Part shown: one piece after another, positions 54,815 to 64,000 of the stretch
Layout of the letters: the number at the start of each line of letters is the position of its first letter
How positions within the stretch are numbered: the first letter of the stretch is position 1
Notes under the pieces: model-generated
What the model was told of the DNA's origin: nothing
Databases searched by the model: none
Seen by the model: only the letters and a program-made list of their open reading frames with translations
Origin: Luzula sylvatica
Lineage: Eukaryota; Streptophyta; Magnoliopsida; Poales; Juncaceae
NCBI GenBank assembly: GCA_946800325.1
Contig: OX326959.1
Coordinates: forward strand, 21,458,242-21,522,241
Direction of reading: 5' to 3'
DNA: 64,000 nucleotides
Program-made: the position numbers and the translations under genes

Positions 54815-56700
54815 TTAGGTGAATAAGACTTATCTAACTATCAAAATCTTGGATCGACTATTATGCACTGTTGTCTCCTTATAATTAAAATGTTATGGAT
54901 ACTCTATGGTTACATTTTATTTATATCAAATCGTTAATTTATGTCAAAACATTTTGAAAGTAATATTTTTCTCTTTTTTATATGATTTACGCAAATACAT
55001 TGATATTTTAAATATAATCAAATACCAAAACTATATATTGATACAAATAATAATAAACAAATTTAGTATATGCTTTCTTGGGCCATGTGAAGTTAACCAA
55101 ATCAAGTAAATGTCTTATAAACCTTATTCTCATTTTTTGCAAATCTTTAAATAAATAGATCTAATTTAGAACATTGAACATTGGGCCTTATGACTAGCCA
55201 TCCACGTATCGTAAGTCCCAGCCCTTGGATTGCTTTTACCTCCTTCGTACGATCAAAGCAACAATTTTTCTCTCTAAGATGAAATCCACGCCCTCACACA
55301 ACTTCACACATCGCTTCCGCCGCTGGCAAAGATTACCTACTGGGCGGAGATGTTAGACGACCTTGCTTGGTGAAACCTAGCCGTCGCCGCACGAATGAAA
55401 GAACATAGCCATCCGTGCGGTGCGATTCTCTAATTTTTCGCTCAGATGATGACGGAGCCGCTTCCATTATGATGCTCAGGCGACGAGATTCTTCAATTCT
55501 TTTCTTCAGGTGTGCCTTCTCTTACCTTTCTTTTTTACGATTCATGCTTTGTGTCTCTGATTTCCATACTTTTTTTTTGCCAACAATGAGGACATGGAGT
55601 AACGAAGACGATATTTTGAAAGCCCTTCAGAAATATAATCGCAGGAAAAAACCTTCATTGATGGCTGGAAAGATCGCATAAAAGATAATTGTTATCTTCT
55701 CTAACAGGTTTTCCTTTCTTGAGCAAATCAATTATTTAAAGACAAAACCTGGATCAATCAATTCAAATCCAAAAAGAAATGATAAGATCGAAACTTGGAG
55801 ATAATTTCTATGATCAGGTAAGGGAGCCAGGGCAAGAGGAAGTACTTGAAGGACTCAGAGAAGAAAGAAATGTACTGATTACACAAAGAGAACCTAGAAA
55901 TGTACACCGTGGAGCGTCTCGCAAAGGATTTTCGCGTGATGAATCAGAAAGTTCACGCTATTTTATGGCTCAAATAGATGGAAAAAGATGAAAAGAAATT
56001 GGGCAAACCTCTTATGATTCTGCCGACAATTTACTCGATATGTTCCGTGAGTATGCACTTTCACTCATTTGTGCCTTTTGTTTGCCCAATTATTCAACTT
56101 TTCCTCCAAATTGAACTTCAAATGGGGGAATAGGTTTTTCAATTTCCATGATAGGGAGAACATTTTCCTGAGACCCCAAATCCTCAATCAATTACAGTAC
56201 AAATTTCATCAATGAGTTAAACTTTTTTTTAGATTGTATCAATTACAGTAGAAATTCCATCAATGATTTAATTTTATTTAGATTGTTTAGGAAGGAGGCC
56301 AAGACCTATCTTTGTTTTTGGAGTTGACTACGGTTCAACGGTAAAACTCTTCTCGCGACTCAGACTCGCTCCATTTGTAAAAACAAATCAATTAACAATT
56401 AATATTCCTACACTGAGATTTGGCAAAGATTTGTATGCGGTGTTAGATGAAAACCTTGCGCCATGGCTAAATTGCAAAAGAACCCCCCATTATTGAATAT
56501 TTGATATATTGAGTAGGGTATATGATATTTTTTATTTTAAGAAGGCTAATGTGAATTCCAGATTTTGAGAAGGGTAAATACGATATTTCAGATTTTTGCA
56601 AGTGTATATATGATATTTTCATATTTCTAAAAAGGTACATATGATCTTTCAAATTTCTAAAAGGGTAAATGTGATATTTCAGACCTCTCAATATTTCGAG
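54815..56700. other. Gene-like but unassigned region
   Basis: From 55190 the sequence looks like a promoter and first exons (GC-rich, ATG at 55279 with a 26-codon frame). Near 55787 a coding-like piece LGDNFYDQ ends at a perfect CAG|GTAAGG donor. These could be decayed 5' exons of the ABCF-like gene that follows, but I cannot connect them. A 51-bp direct duplication lies at 56187-56289. Confidence 0.3.
56513..56690 (+). repeat. Degenerate repeats of about 37 bp
   Basis: Four to five copies of GGTAAATRYGATATTTC followed by AATTTCTAAAAG-like spacers, upstream of the ABCF-like exons. Confidence 0.6.
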
Positions 56701-56710
56701 ATTTGGAAGG

Positions 56711-57293
56711 GGATCGTCGGAAAATCGAAAGGCGTAAAAGAAAAGACGAAAGAGTCAGAGAGGTAATACCAAACAAAACCCTAAACTCTCCCTCTCTCTC
56801 TCTCTGCAATTATTAATCGATATATTTCTTTTCTTCTATCAAGGCGGATTATCAAATGCATTTAGCACACAAGGAGGAACTCAGGGCAGGAATGCCAGCT
56901 GTATTCGTCAATCACGACGGAAGTGACGGGCCCACCATCAGAGACATACACTTGGAGAATTTTAGCGTCGCTGTTGGTGGTCGCGATCTAATTGAAGACG
57001 CCAGCGTCACTCTTCCATCCGGAACATTTCGGTAACAATCTAAACTCAAAATTTGCAAAAAGGTCCATGTTTAAATTTTAATTTTATTTACAGGCTTGGT
57101 TGGGCAAAACGGAACGGGAAAAACTTTGTTGTTTCGAGCCATGGCAATGCACTCCATTAAACTGCCACATTTTACACGTGGACCAAGAGGTCGTAGGAGA
57201 CGTACTACAGCGGTACAGTGCGTATTAAATGCTGGCAACGACAAAAGAACCTCCTGCGAAAAATCAACCAGCCAGACGAGTAATAAATAGGTT
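56711..57293 (+). pseudogene. ABCF3/GCN20-like ABC protein, broken fragment
   Basis: Exon A (to 56762) encodes DRRKIERRKRKDERVRE. Exon B (56844-57031) encodes AGMPAVFVNHDG, DIHLENFSVAVGGRDLI and the start of the first ABC domain. Exon C (57094-) encodes the Walker A GLVGQNGTGKTLLFRAMAM. Introns have GT-AG ends (CAAG acceptor, TTTACAG acceptor). This matches the N-terminal part of plant ABCF3/GCN20-type ATPases, soluble proteins of the GCN2 translation-control pathway. The joins are out of frame at exon B/C, and a shift after AMAMHSIK hides a readable HVDQEVVGD in another frame, returning for TTAVQCVLNA. Nothing of the second half is present. It is a truncated pseudogene. Confidence 0.75.
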
Positions 57294-57513
57294 AACGAAA
57301 AAAAGACATTAACAATAATTACAATTATGTACATTTACAGGACCGATTCTGATGAAAATGTAGAACACAACAATGATTTGAACATAAAGCAAGCTTGAGC
57401 GAATTGAGAGATTCTATCTGTAAATGAAAAAAAATGTATCTCCATCCACTATTTTGTAATAGGGACTAGATTTTTTTTTTTGTATACTAATTTGGCCTTT
57501 ATGGACTGCCGAG

Positions 57514-58260
57514 TAGGGCTGGCAATTTACCGAGCCGAGCCGAACACAGGTCAGCTCGAGCTCGGCTCGAGACTCGTTCGAGCCAGCTCGGCTCGACTCG
57601 TAGGAGGGGTTCGAGCTCGAATGTCCGGCTCGAGCTCGACTCGAAAAAATCTCGAGCTAGCTCGGCTCGGCTCGATCCGGCTCGAAAATAGTAACTATAC
57701 CTCGATCTGTTCCAGGAGGCGTGACTGTGAGTCGGCGGAGGAAAGAGCAGGAAGGAAAGAAGGAAGAGCAGGAGGCTCTGCTGCTGCTGCTGATCAGGAA
57801 GGGAGGAAGTCGCGGCTGCTGCTAGGGTTTCGGAGTCGCGGCGGCTCGAGCGAGAGGAAGGAAGAGCGAGAGGGAATCGCGGCGGCTCGGCCGCTCGAGG
57901 GACTCGGGAGGGAGATAGGGTTGGACTTGGATTTGGAGCTTGGGCGGGCGGGACTCTGGGAGTGACGAGTGAGTCGCGACTCGCGACAAGGTCACGAGAG
58001 ATAAAAACTTGGGCTTGGGCTTGACTTGGGCTGTATCAAATTGTAATTAAATTATTTTTCAAGGGTATATGTGCAAAATTGTTCGAACCGAGCTAGCTCG
58101 CGAGCCGAACAACACTCAGCTCGAGCTCGGCTCGAAGTTGGCTCGAGCTGGCTCGGCTCGGCTCGAAAAAATCGAGCCAATTTTCGAACGAGCTATTTTC
58201 GAACGATCTTCGAGCCGAACTCGAACGAACGTTCGAGCCGAGTTTTTTTTGCCAGCCCTA
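57514..58260. mobile_element. Non-autonomous hAT-type element
   Basis: Ends TAGGGCTGGCAA and TTGCCAGCCCTA (12-bp perfect inverted repeats), flanked by the exact 8-bp duplication CTGCCGAG (57506-57513 and 58261-58268). Sub-terminal regions are dense in GAGCTCGGCTCGA words on both strands. The 747-bp length and absence of transposase mark it as non-autonomous. The long open frames inside are artefacts of the repeats. Confidence 0.93.
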
Positions 58261-58268
58261 CTGCCGAG

Positions 58269-58648
58269 GTTATCTTTAAATTATAAAACTATCAAGCTAC
58301 TATTATGAACACCTACTATTTTCATAATTTATATAGTATTATGAACACCTATATACATGGATCATACAAATCACTCCATAATATTTTCAACTCGACTCGA
58401 TTTCTCAAGAGCAGAAGTGAGTTGGATCATACAAATCACTCCACAATATTGCCAACTCGACACAAAATAGAGAAACAATAACATATATAACGAGGCTACA
58501 ACACACAGCCAACAACCGAAAAAATGCAGGAAAGCCTAATATACAACCCTAAGAATGAAACAAAATTTCAACAAAAAAACGCGATGATAATCAACGGATA
58601 AAAAAAAAAAAAAAAAAAAACCGTGCAAGTGCACGAGTAAAACGCTAG
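58269..58648 (+). mobile_element. Helitron 3' end, different family
   Basis: After a run of about 20 A, the sequence CCGTGCAAGTGCACGAGT then AAAACGCTAG|T (58621-58649) is a classic Helitron hairpin plus CTAG terminus. The 5' end was not located and may lie anywhere to the left. The interval holds a direct repeat starting GGATCATACAAATCACTCCA (58358 and 58433). Confidence 0.55.
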
Positions 58649-58944
58649 TTCTCAAGAAAGCAACACAATAACTTCTCCACCTAGACCTTTCCAAATATTA
58701 ATAAGAACATTATTGCTATTTCATCTACTCTCCTGCTCCACATTAAAAACATACTCATCAGCCTTTTCAATTCAATGCCCTTTGGCCCCTTCCCATTATT
58801 TTGTACATGCCCTTCATTATAATCTAAAAATAGTATCAATATATTCAGGATTAGTTAAATTTATTGTTAATAAAAATATATCATTATTATCATTAATTAT
58901 AATATATTACATATATCTACCACATATATTATGATTTATGACAA

Positions 58945-60157
58945 GTTAAACTACAACATGGAAAATTGGAATGTTAAGTGTCACCACATATATTATGACA
59001 AGGTGACTGACCCTTTAAGCTTAACAATGGCTGTGAGACCTAAAATGAGTATTGCTTTTATGTTTTGGGTTTGGTGACAAACTATCAAATCCATTGCACC
59101 TCTTCAATTAATTTCCATCCAAATCCTCTGTGAAATTCTGAATAATTAATTATCTTATTTACTGTGGAATCTTATATGATAAATGATAATTAATATCACA
59201 GAGGATCTGGGAACATGAAGTTCTGGGTCCAAAGTGGAGCCATTTAACACTGTATACTACCACACTTACCACGTTATCCCACACTATTTGATCCATCATT
59301 CTTCGTTCCTCTCCATTTATAAAAAACTGGAGACGACACATATTAATTTATAAAATATAAGGATCCTACGTAGTTACGGGCATGTTAGATTTGATGTACT
59401 CCAATATACATGTATTTTGGATATACATGTACTTGAAAATCCATGTATTCGAAAATACAGAGAGTTTGATTGATTTGATGTATTTCTAAAGCACGTATTC
59501 TCAAAATTTTTGTTTGATTGTTTTTTTTTAATCTAGGACTTGACAATGTGCAAAATAATTATCCAACATACTGTTAAATTATGCATTAACATATAAATCC
59601 CAATATGAAATTATTATTATTACTTGATTTAATCTATATTGACTCAATTACCAACTTTTTTTCTTGTATAATAGTTCTTCAAAAATCACAATAAAGAGAA
59701 TGCTCATTCAATAATATTATTCTTCAAAATCATAAGCCTAATGTACAATAATTTCATTAAAATATTGTTAGTAATGAGAATGCTCTTCAAAATATATATA
59801 TTTTTTGCTTTACATGCCCGTGAGGTTTGAATTACTCAATCAAAATGACTTACAAAAATTTCACCGTACCACTCCAAATCTGGACTATGACTAATAGTCG
59901 CTCCGTTACACCGCCGAACCAGATTTGAAGAGATGCATATTTTGCTCAATTATCATGACATAAACAAATCAAATTCATATTGCTCAATTACTTGGTATTT
60001 TCTGGTATCAAACATCAAATAAATTCTTGCAAATTTGAAGGGAGATCTCAAGTTATCATGACTGGAGAGGAACATATTTTGAAGACATAGTAAAATATCC
60101 TTCTGCGGTATTATTGCTCTATGTTATAATAAATCCATTTATCTACCACACAACCGA
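58945..60157 (+). repeat. Dispersed repeat copy B
   Basis: Second copy of the repeat at 279-2218, same orientation. It lacks the Helitron but has its own insertion: the MITE at 59377-59820 plus about 140 bp more. Confidence 0.75.
59377..59820. mobile_element. MITE, PIF/Harbinger-like
   Basis: Starts CGGGCATGT and ends ACATGCCCG, inverted repeats of 9 bp. Flanking TTA and TGA could be a mutated TTA target duplication. 444 bp, non-coding, and absent from repeat copy A. The superfamily is inferred from ends and target. Confidence 0.55.
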
Positions 60158-60240
60158 ATCACATAGGTGTAACTCAAATATAGAAATGAGATTAAAAAAA
60201 ACATAAAAATGGACACCTTATCTCCCTCTGCAGTGTAAAC

Positions 60241-60573
60241 TGTTGGTACGTGAGAATTCAAATATGAATTCAAATAGAATTTCTAATAATCAAAACTCTC
60301 TCTTACTAATAAGTTTTTACAAGTCTTTCTCTTTTGTATTTTCTGAATTTTTCATTTCAATGTGATTAATTCCTAAACATCTAAATCCTATTTATAGACT
60401 CCATAAACTTGGAATACAAGATACTAAAACATTGCCTTAAAATTAATTCCTAAACTAGTTTCCTTATAATACAATCTGCCCCTAAATTACTTTCCTTTGA
60501 ATCAAGCTTTCCTAAAATTATTTGAGCTAATTAAACATAATAATTTTTAATTTCGGGCTTGGACTTATCAACA
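60241..60573 (-). repeat. 3' LTR of minus-strand copia element (Copia-E)
   Basis: On the minus strand it starts TGTTGATAAGTCC and ends CGTACCAACA, 333 bp. It follows a purine tract (AAGGGAGGAATT) at the end of the pol frame, whose stop codon TGA lies in the first bases of the LTR. The expected target duplication would be GTTTA (minus strand) at 60236-60240; its partner is outside the window. Confidence 0.85.
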
Positions 60574-61949
60574 AATTCCTCCCTTAAGCTCAAGTCTATT
60601 CTTCATCCCGATCATTGTCTTGAAATTTTCGAACCGCGCTGTCGGAAGCGGTTTCGTGAAAATGTCTGCTACCTGGTCTTGACTCGCCACATGACTCATT
60701 CGCATATCACCTTTCTTCACCTGCTCTCGAATGAAATGAAAGCGCACATCAATGTGCTTACTCCACTCATGATGGACCGGATTCTTTGCTAGCTCGATTG
60801 TAGACTTATTGTCGACTCGTATCTCAGTCGTCTCGTGTTGTGTCAGCTTCAACTCGTGCAACAAATTCCTTAGCCAAGTCGCATGACACACACACCATGA
60901 TGCTGCCACGTATTCCGCCTCGCACGTCGATAGCGTCACTATTGGTTGTTTCTTCGAAAGCCACGTAAACGCAGTATCTCCCATGTAAAACACATAACCT
61001 GCTGTGCTTTTTCGATCGTCAACATCTCCACACCAATCACTGCCCGAGTAGCCCACCAGTTTGTATTCGTTCGTCCTCGAGTAGTATAACCCGAGTGATT
61101 CTGTACCTCGAATGTACCGAAGAATCCTTTTTATTGCTTTCCAGTGTGAATACCTCGGTTCCTCCATGAATCGACTTACCACCCCAACACTATACGCAAT
61201 GTCGGGCCTGGTACAAGTAAGGTACCGCAAATTCCTGACCAAACTTCGAAATTTTCTCGGATCAACTTTGTCCCCTCCCTCAAATTTAGAGAGTTTCGCA
61301 CCGAGCTCCATCGGTGTCGCCACTGGGTTCCTGTCCTCCATCTTGTACCTCTTCAGGATATCCTTCGCGTACGCCTCCTGCGATACAAAAATCCCTGACT
61401 CGCCTTGTTTAACCTCGAGACCAAGAAAATATTTCATCAGACCTAAATATGTCATATCGAATTCTCGCATCATCGCTTCTTTAAATTCCTTCACCATCTT
61501 CTCATTACTCCCCATGAAAATCAGATTATCAACATAGAGAGCAACAAACAACACGTCGTTTTCCTTCTTCCTCACGTACAATGCATGCTCGTATGGGTAT
61601 TGCACAAACCCGGTCTTCTCGAAGTATGTGTCGATTCGGGTATTCCATGCTCGAGGTGCCTGTTTGAGCCCGTACAACGCCTTTCTCAACTTCAACACCT
61701 TTCCTTCTTTTCCAGTTTTCACGTAGTCAGGTGGTTGCTCGACATAGACTTCTTCTTCGAGCACGCCATTTAGAAATGCTGATTTCACGTCCATCTGATA
61801 GATCGCCCACTTGAATTGCGCTGCTTGAGATATGAGAAGTCGGATCGTCTTCATTCTCGCAACAGGAGCGAAAACCTCGTCGTAATCAATATCGGCCTGT
61901 TGCCGATACCACTTCGCCACCAATCGAGACTTGTACCTTCCGATCTCGC
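60568..61949 (-). pseudogene. Copia-E pol: reverse transcriptase and RNase H, interrupted
   Basis: About 460 codons stay open from the junction at 61949 to the stop at 60568. Motifs in order (numbered from Met at 61923): YDEVFAPVAR at 14-23, QMDVKSAFLNG at 43-53, LYGLKQAPRAWN at 83-94, YVDN at 130-133, then SCRPD-like TCTRPDIAYSVG, RNase H YSGSDWCGD and CEAEYVAAS, and the C-terminal VADIFTKPLP. It would copy element RNA into DNA. The RT catalytic YVDD reads YVDN (Asn133, one G-to-A change) and one RNase H Asp is Gly, so this copy is probably inactive. Integrase and everything upstream are cut off by insertion of Copia-D at 61950. Confidence 0.9.
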
Positions 61950-62988
61950 TGAAGGAAATACAGTTTCAGGATCAACCGTAAAAGTGTACACAAGGATAAA
62001 CGAATGTAAGCGTACATTCGTGGTCATATCTTTCAGTAGAAAATCCAATTTGAATGGTTCAAATTGGGTTAGATAGATAATAAGATTATCTACAACCTTC
62101 ATGTAGAAATATATTTCATATGAACGAAGTATCAGTATCGTTTCTATGAAATACCGAAAGGGTGCAACAGTATGACATGCAGTTAATAAAACAGTCATAA
62201 CTTTTGAATACGAACTCCAATTGGGCCAGGCCAAATTGGGTCGTGTAGATAATAAGATTATCTACAACTTTAGTGTTGGTTGATTTTCTGTCAGAGGAAT
62301 TTACCAATTTCGTATGGACAGAATACTGGACAGATTCATGCAACTTTCTGTGTGAAAGAGTGTATATTGGATATACATATTTTTTGGCCAATCCTAATCC
62401 TATGTGATATAAATATGATGTTTCTCTCTCTCTTTCTGGTTAATCCAGATGTGAATTCATTCAGAATATTCAGAATATTCCAGAAATATTGAGAGACATC
62501 TTTCTATTGAGTGAAATGGTGTAAAGAGAGAGAACCGAGAAAAACAGTTTTTCCGGAGAAGAGAATCAATCGATCAAGCAAGTTCGCCGGTGCATCGTCT
62601 AGGCAGGTGCATCCGCGACCGACGAACTCCGACTCATGGTGGATACAAGTAGAGGAGCGACACTTGTGGCTCTTCGATTGTGATCAACTCGAGGGAGAGA
62701 AAGAACGGTCAAAGACGGTGGAAGCGCTTGGACGTGGAACGCACGGAGACAACCGGAGGAGCGTCAAGACGGTGGGAGACGTGTGGTATGGGACGTACGT
62801 GCTAGTCACCAACGTGACCGGAGAAAGAAGGAAGAGCGATCAACCCTTCGTGCGTGATCAATTTCACGCTGGTAATCGTCTATCCTACTTTGCATCGTAC
62901 CCTCGAAGTCATGGCGTGATCTTGGATTTAGGGAACCGGACCGGGCCTTCATATCCGCTACGCGGGTCTGGGATCGGGTGAATTCCCA
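61950..62988 (+). repeat. Copia-D 5' LTR
   Basis: Starts TGAAGGAAATACAG and ends near GAATTCCCA, about 1039 bp. TATA-type ATATAAATA near 62406. The presumed upstream target sequence is CTCGC (61945-61949). Confidence 0.85.
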
Positions 62989-62992
62989 ACGG

Positions 62993-63004
62993 TGGTATCA
63001 GTGC
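62993..63004 (+). other. Copia-D primer-binding site, one mismatch
   Basis: TGGTATCAGTGC, with T replacing the A of the usual TGGTATCAGAGC. Confidence 0.75.
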
Positions 63005-63281
63005 GATCGCCATCGATTCGAGGGTCGAATCATAGTCGTATATATGATATACGCACGGGTTATCAAAGTTCGTACCCGTTTGCATGATGATAGATATAGA
63101 GATTCCAATTTCGTTAAAAATCACAAGTAGAATTTACTAGAGATCAATCAAAAGTTGATTGAGAGTATCTAGGAATTATCGTGAAAAGGTTTCATGATTT
63201 ATCGTTTCAGAAACGAGCGAAAACGGAAGAAACGGCAAAATCTGCAGAAAATTAGAATACGAAACAGTGAGTAAAACTAAG

Positions 63282-64000
63282 ATAATTTTCAGTGGGAGAC
63301 TCCAAATTGATTGGATCAAATTGGCGTAGTTATATAATGAGATTATATATGACTTTGATACAGAAAGTTTTTTCATTTGAACGAATTATCAGTGTTGTTT
63401 TTATGGAATACTGAAAGGGTGCGACTGTTTGACATACAGAGACTAAAACGTCCTTATATGTCGCATCGAAACTCCAATTGAGTCCAATCCAATTGGGTTA
63501 GTTAGATAATAAGATTATCTAGAACTTTAGTTCACGTTCAAAGTCGGTTGGAATAATTTAATATTTTTTCTTCAACAGAATACTGAAAAGGTGTATGTAG
63601 TTTTCTGGTTGAAAAGGTGTCTATTGGATATACTTACCTTTTCATTTGTCCGTATTTTACTTAAACTGGTATAACTTTCAGTAGGAAACTCCAATTTGAA
63701 TGGTTCAAAATGGGTTAGTTAGATAATGAGATTATCTGGAACTTTCATGTCGTAATATATTTCATTTGAGCGAAGTATCAGTGTCGTTCTAATGAAATAC
63801 CGAAAGGGTGCGACAGTTTGACATATAATCAGTAAAACGGCCGTAACTTTCGGGTACGAACTCCAATTGGGCTGGGCCAAATTGGGTTGGAAAGATAATA
63901 AGATTATCTACAACTTTAGTGTTAGTTGATTTTCTGTCAGATGAATTTACCATTTTCGTTCTGACAGATTACTGAAAGGGTGTATGCAGTTTTCTGTTTG
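63282..64000 (+). repeat. U3-like repeats in the Copia-D leader
   Basis: Two units of roughly 390 bp starting at 63282 and 63671 (the second cut by the window end), each resembling U3 of the LTR (62025-62390): GAAACTCCAATT, GATTATCT, TATCAGTGT and GAAAGGGTGCGAC words in the same order. They replace the short-repeat array seen in the Copia-A leader. Confidence 0.75.

Larger units (their letters stand above)
61950..64000 (+). mobile_element. Copia-D, relative of Copia-A, runs off the window
   Basis: Inserted in the Copia-E pol frame. Its LTR is clearly homologous to that of Copia-A but more diverged from it than the two Copia-A LTRs are from each other. The leader matches Copia-A to about 63240 and then changes to repeated U3-like sequence. 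The rest of the element and its 3' LTR are outside the window. Confidence 0.85.

Noticed and set aside
57480..57965. 161-codon Arg/Glu/Ser-rich frame
   Set aside because: Lies inside the non-autonomous hAT element and reflects its GAGCTCGGCTCGA repeats.

Overview
This window is nuclear DNA from a flowering plant, most likely a eudicot. The evidence is a CC-NBS-LRR resistance gene, GT-AG introns in gene remnants, Ty1/copia and Ty3/gypsy-type LTR retrotransposons with plant primer-binding sites, CACTA, hAT, Helitron and SINE elements, a mitochondrial-like insert, and very AT-rich intergenic DNA. Bacterial features (operons, ribosome binding sites, CRISPR) do not apply. I did no database search; family names rest on motifs I recognise.

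Layout. 1-9.8 kb: AT-rich DNA with a dispersed repeat split by a Helitron (505-1820), four minus-strand exons of a GAUT7-like glycosyltransferase that the long open frames do not reveal (2581-3227), a 300-bp repeat present twice, a second Helitron copy and a near-perfect 117-bp palindrome. 9.87-18.76 kb: a complete but coding-dead copia element (Copia-A, TSD TTCTT) whose 3' LTR holds a 1779-bp solo LTR (TSD GCAGG). 18.8-30 kb: the only gene-like stretch, with a SINE, one long intact gene (the intronless NLR at 21856-24720) and a possible small multi-exon gene at 25976-26379.

30.3-51.3 kb: a nested transposon stack. A CACTA element (30411-34079, TSD ATA) lies between a gypsy integrase fragment and mitochondrial-like DNA holding an nad5-like piece. 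That DNA is split by an old, internally deleted copia element (Copia-B, 35671-49551, TSD ATAGC). Copia-B's 5' LTR is in turn split by a recent 9.6-kb compound element (36487-46129, TSD GTCTC) built LTR-ORF-LTR-ORF-LTR. The compound element is the most unusual object here. Its outer LTRs are nearly identical, its middle LTR is diverged, it carries two tRNA-Asp-type primer sites, and it encodes two versions of one coiled-coil protein with no recognisable pol.

51.4-58.7 kb: ATT-type microsatellite DNA with a mitochondrial-like island, a third Helitron copy, a broken ABCF3/GCN20-like gene, a hAT-type element with a perfect 8-bp TSD, and another Helitron 3' end. 58.9-64 kb: a second copy of the repeat from the left end of the window (with a MITE), a minus-strand copia element with its pol open but an altered RT catalytic site, and a Copia-A relative (Copia-D) inserted into that pol and running off the window.

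The only plausibly functional host genes are the NLR and perhaps the small gene at 26 kb; most other recognisable sequence is repeats or gene debris. The nesting order (CACTA and Copia-B into older DNA, the compound element into Copia-B, the solo LTR into Copia-A, Copia-D into another copia) gives a readable insertion history.
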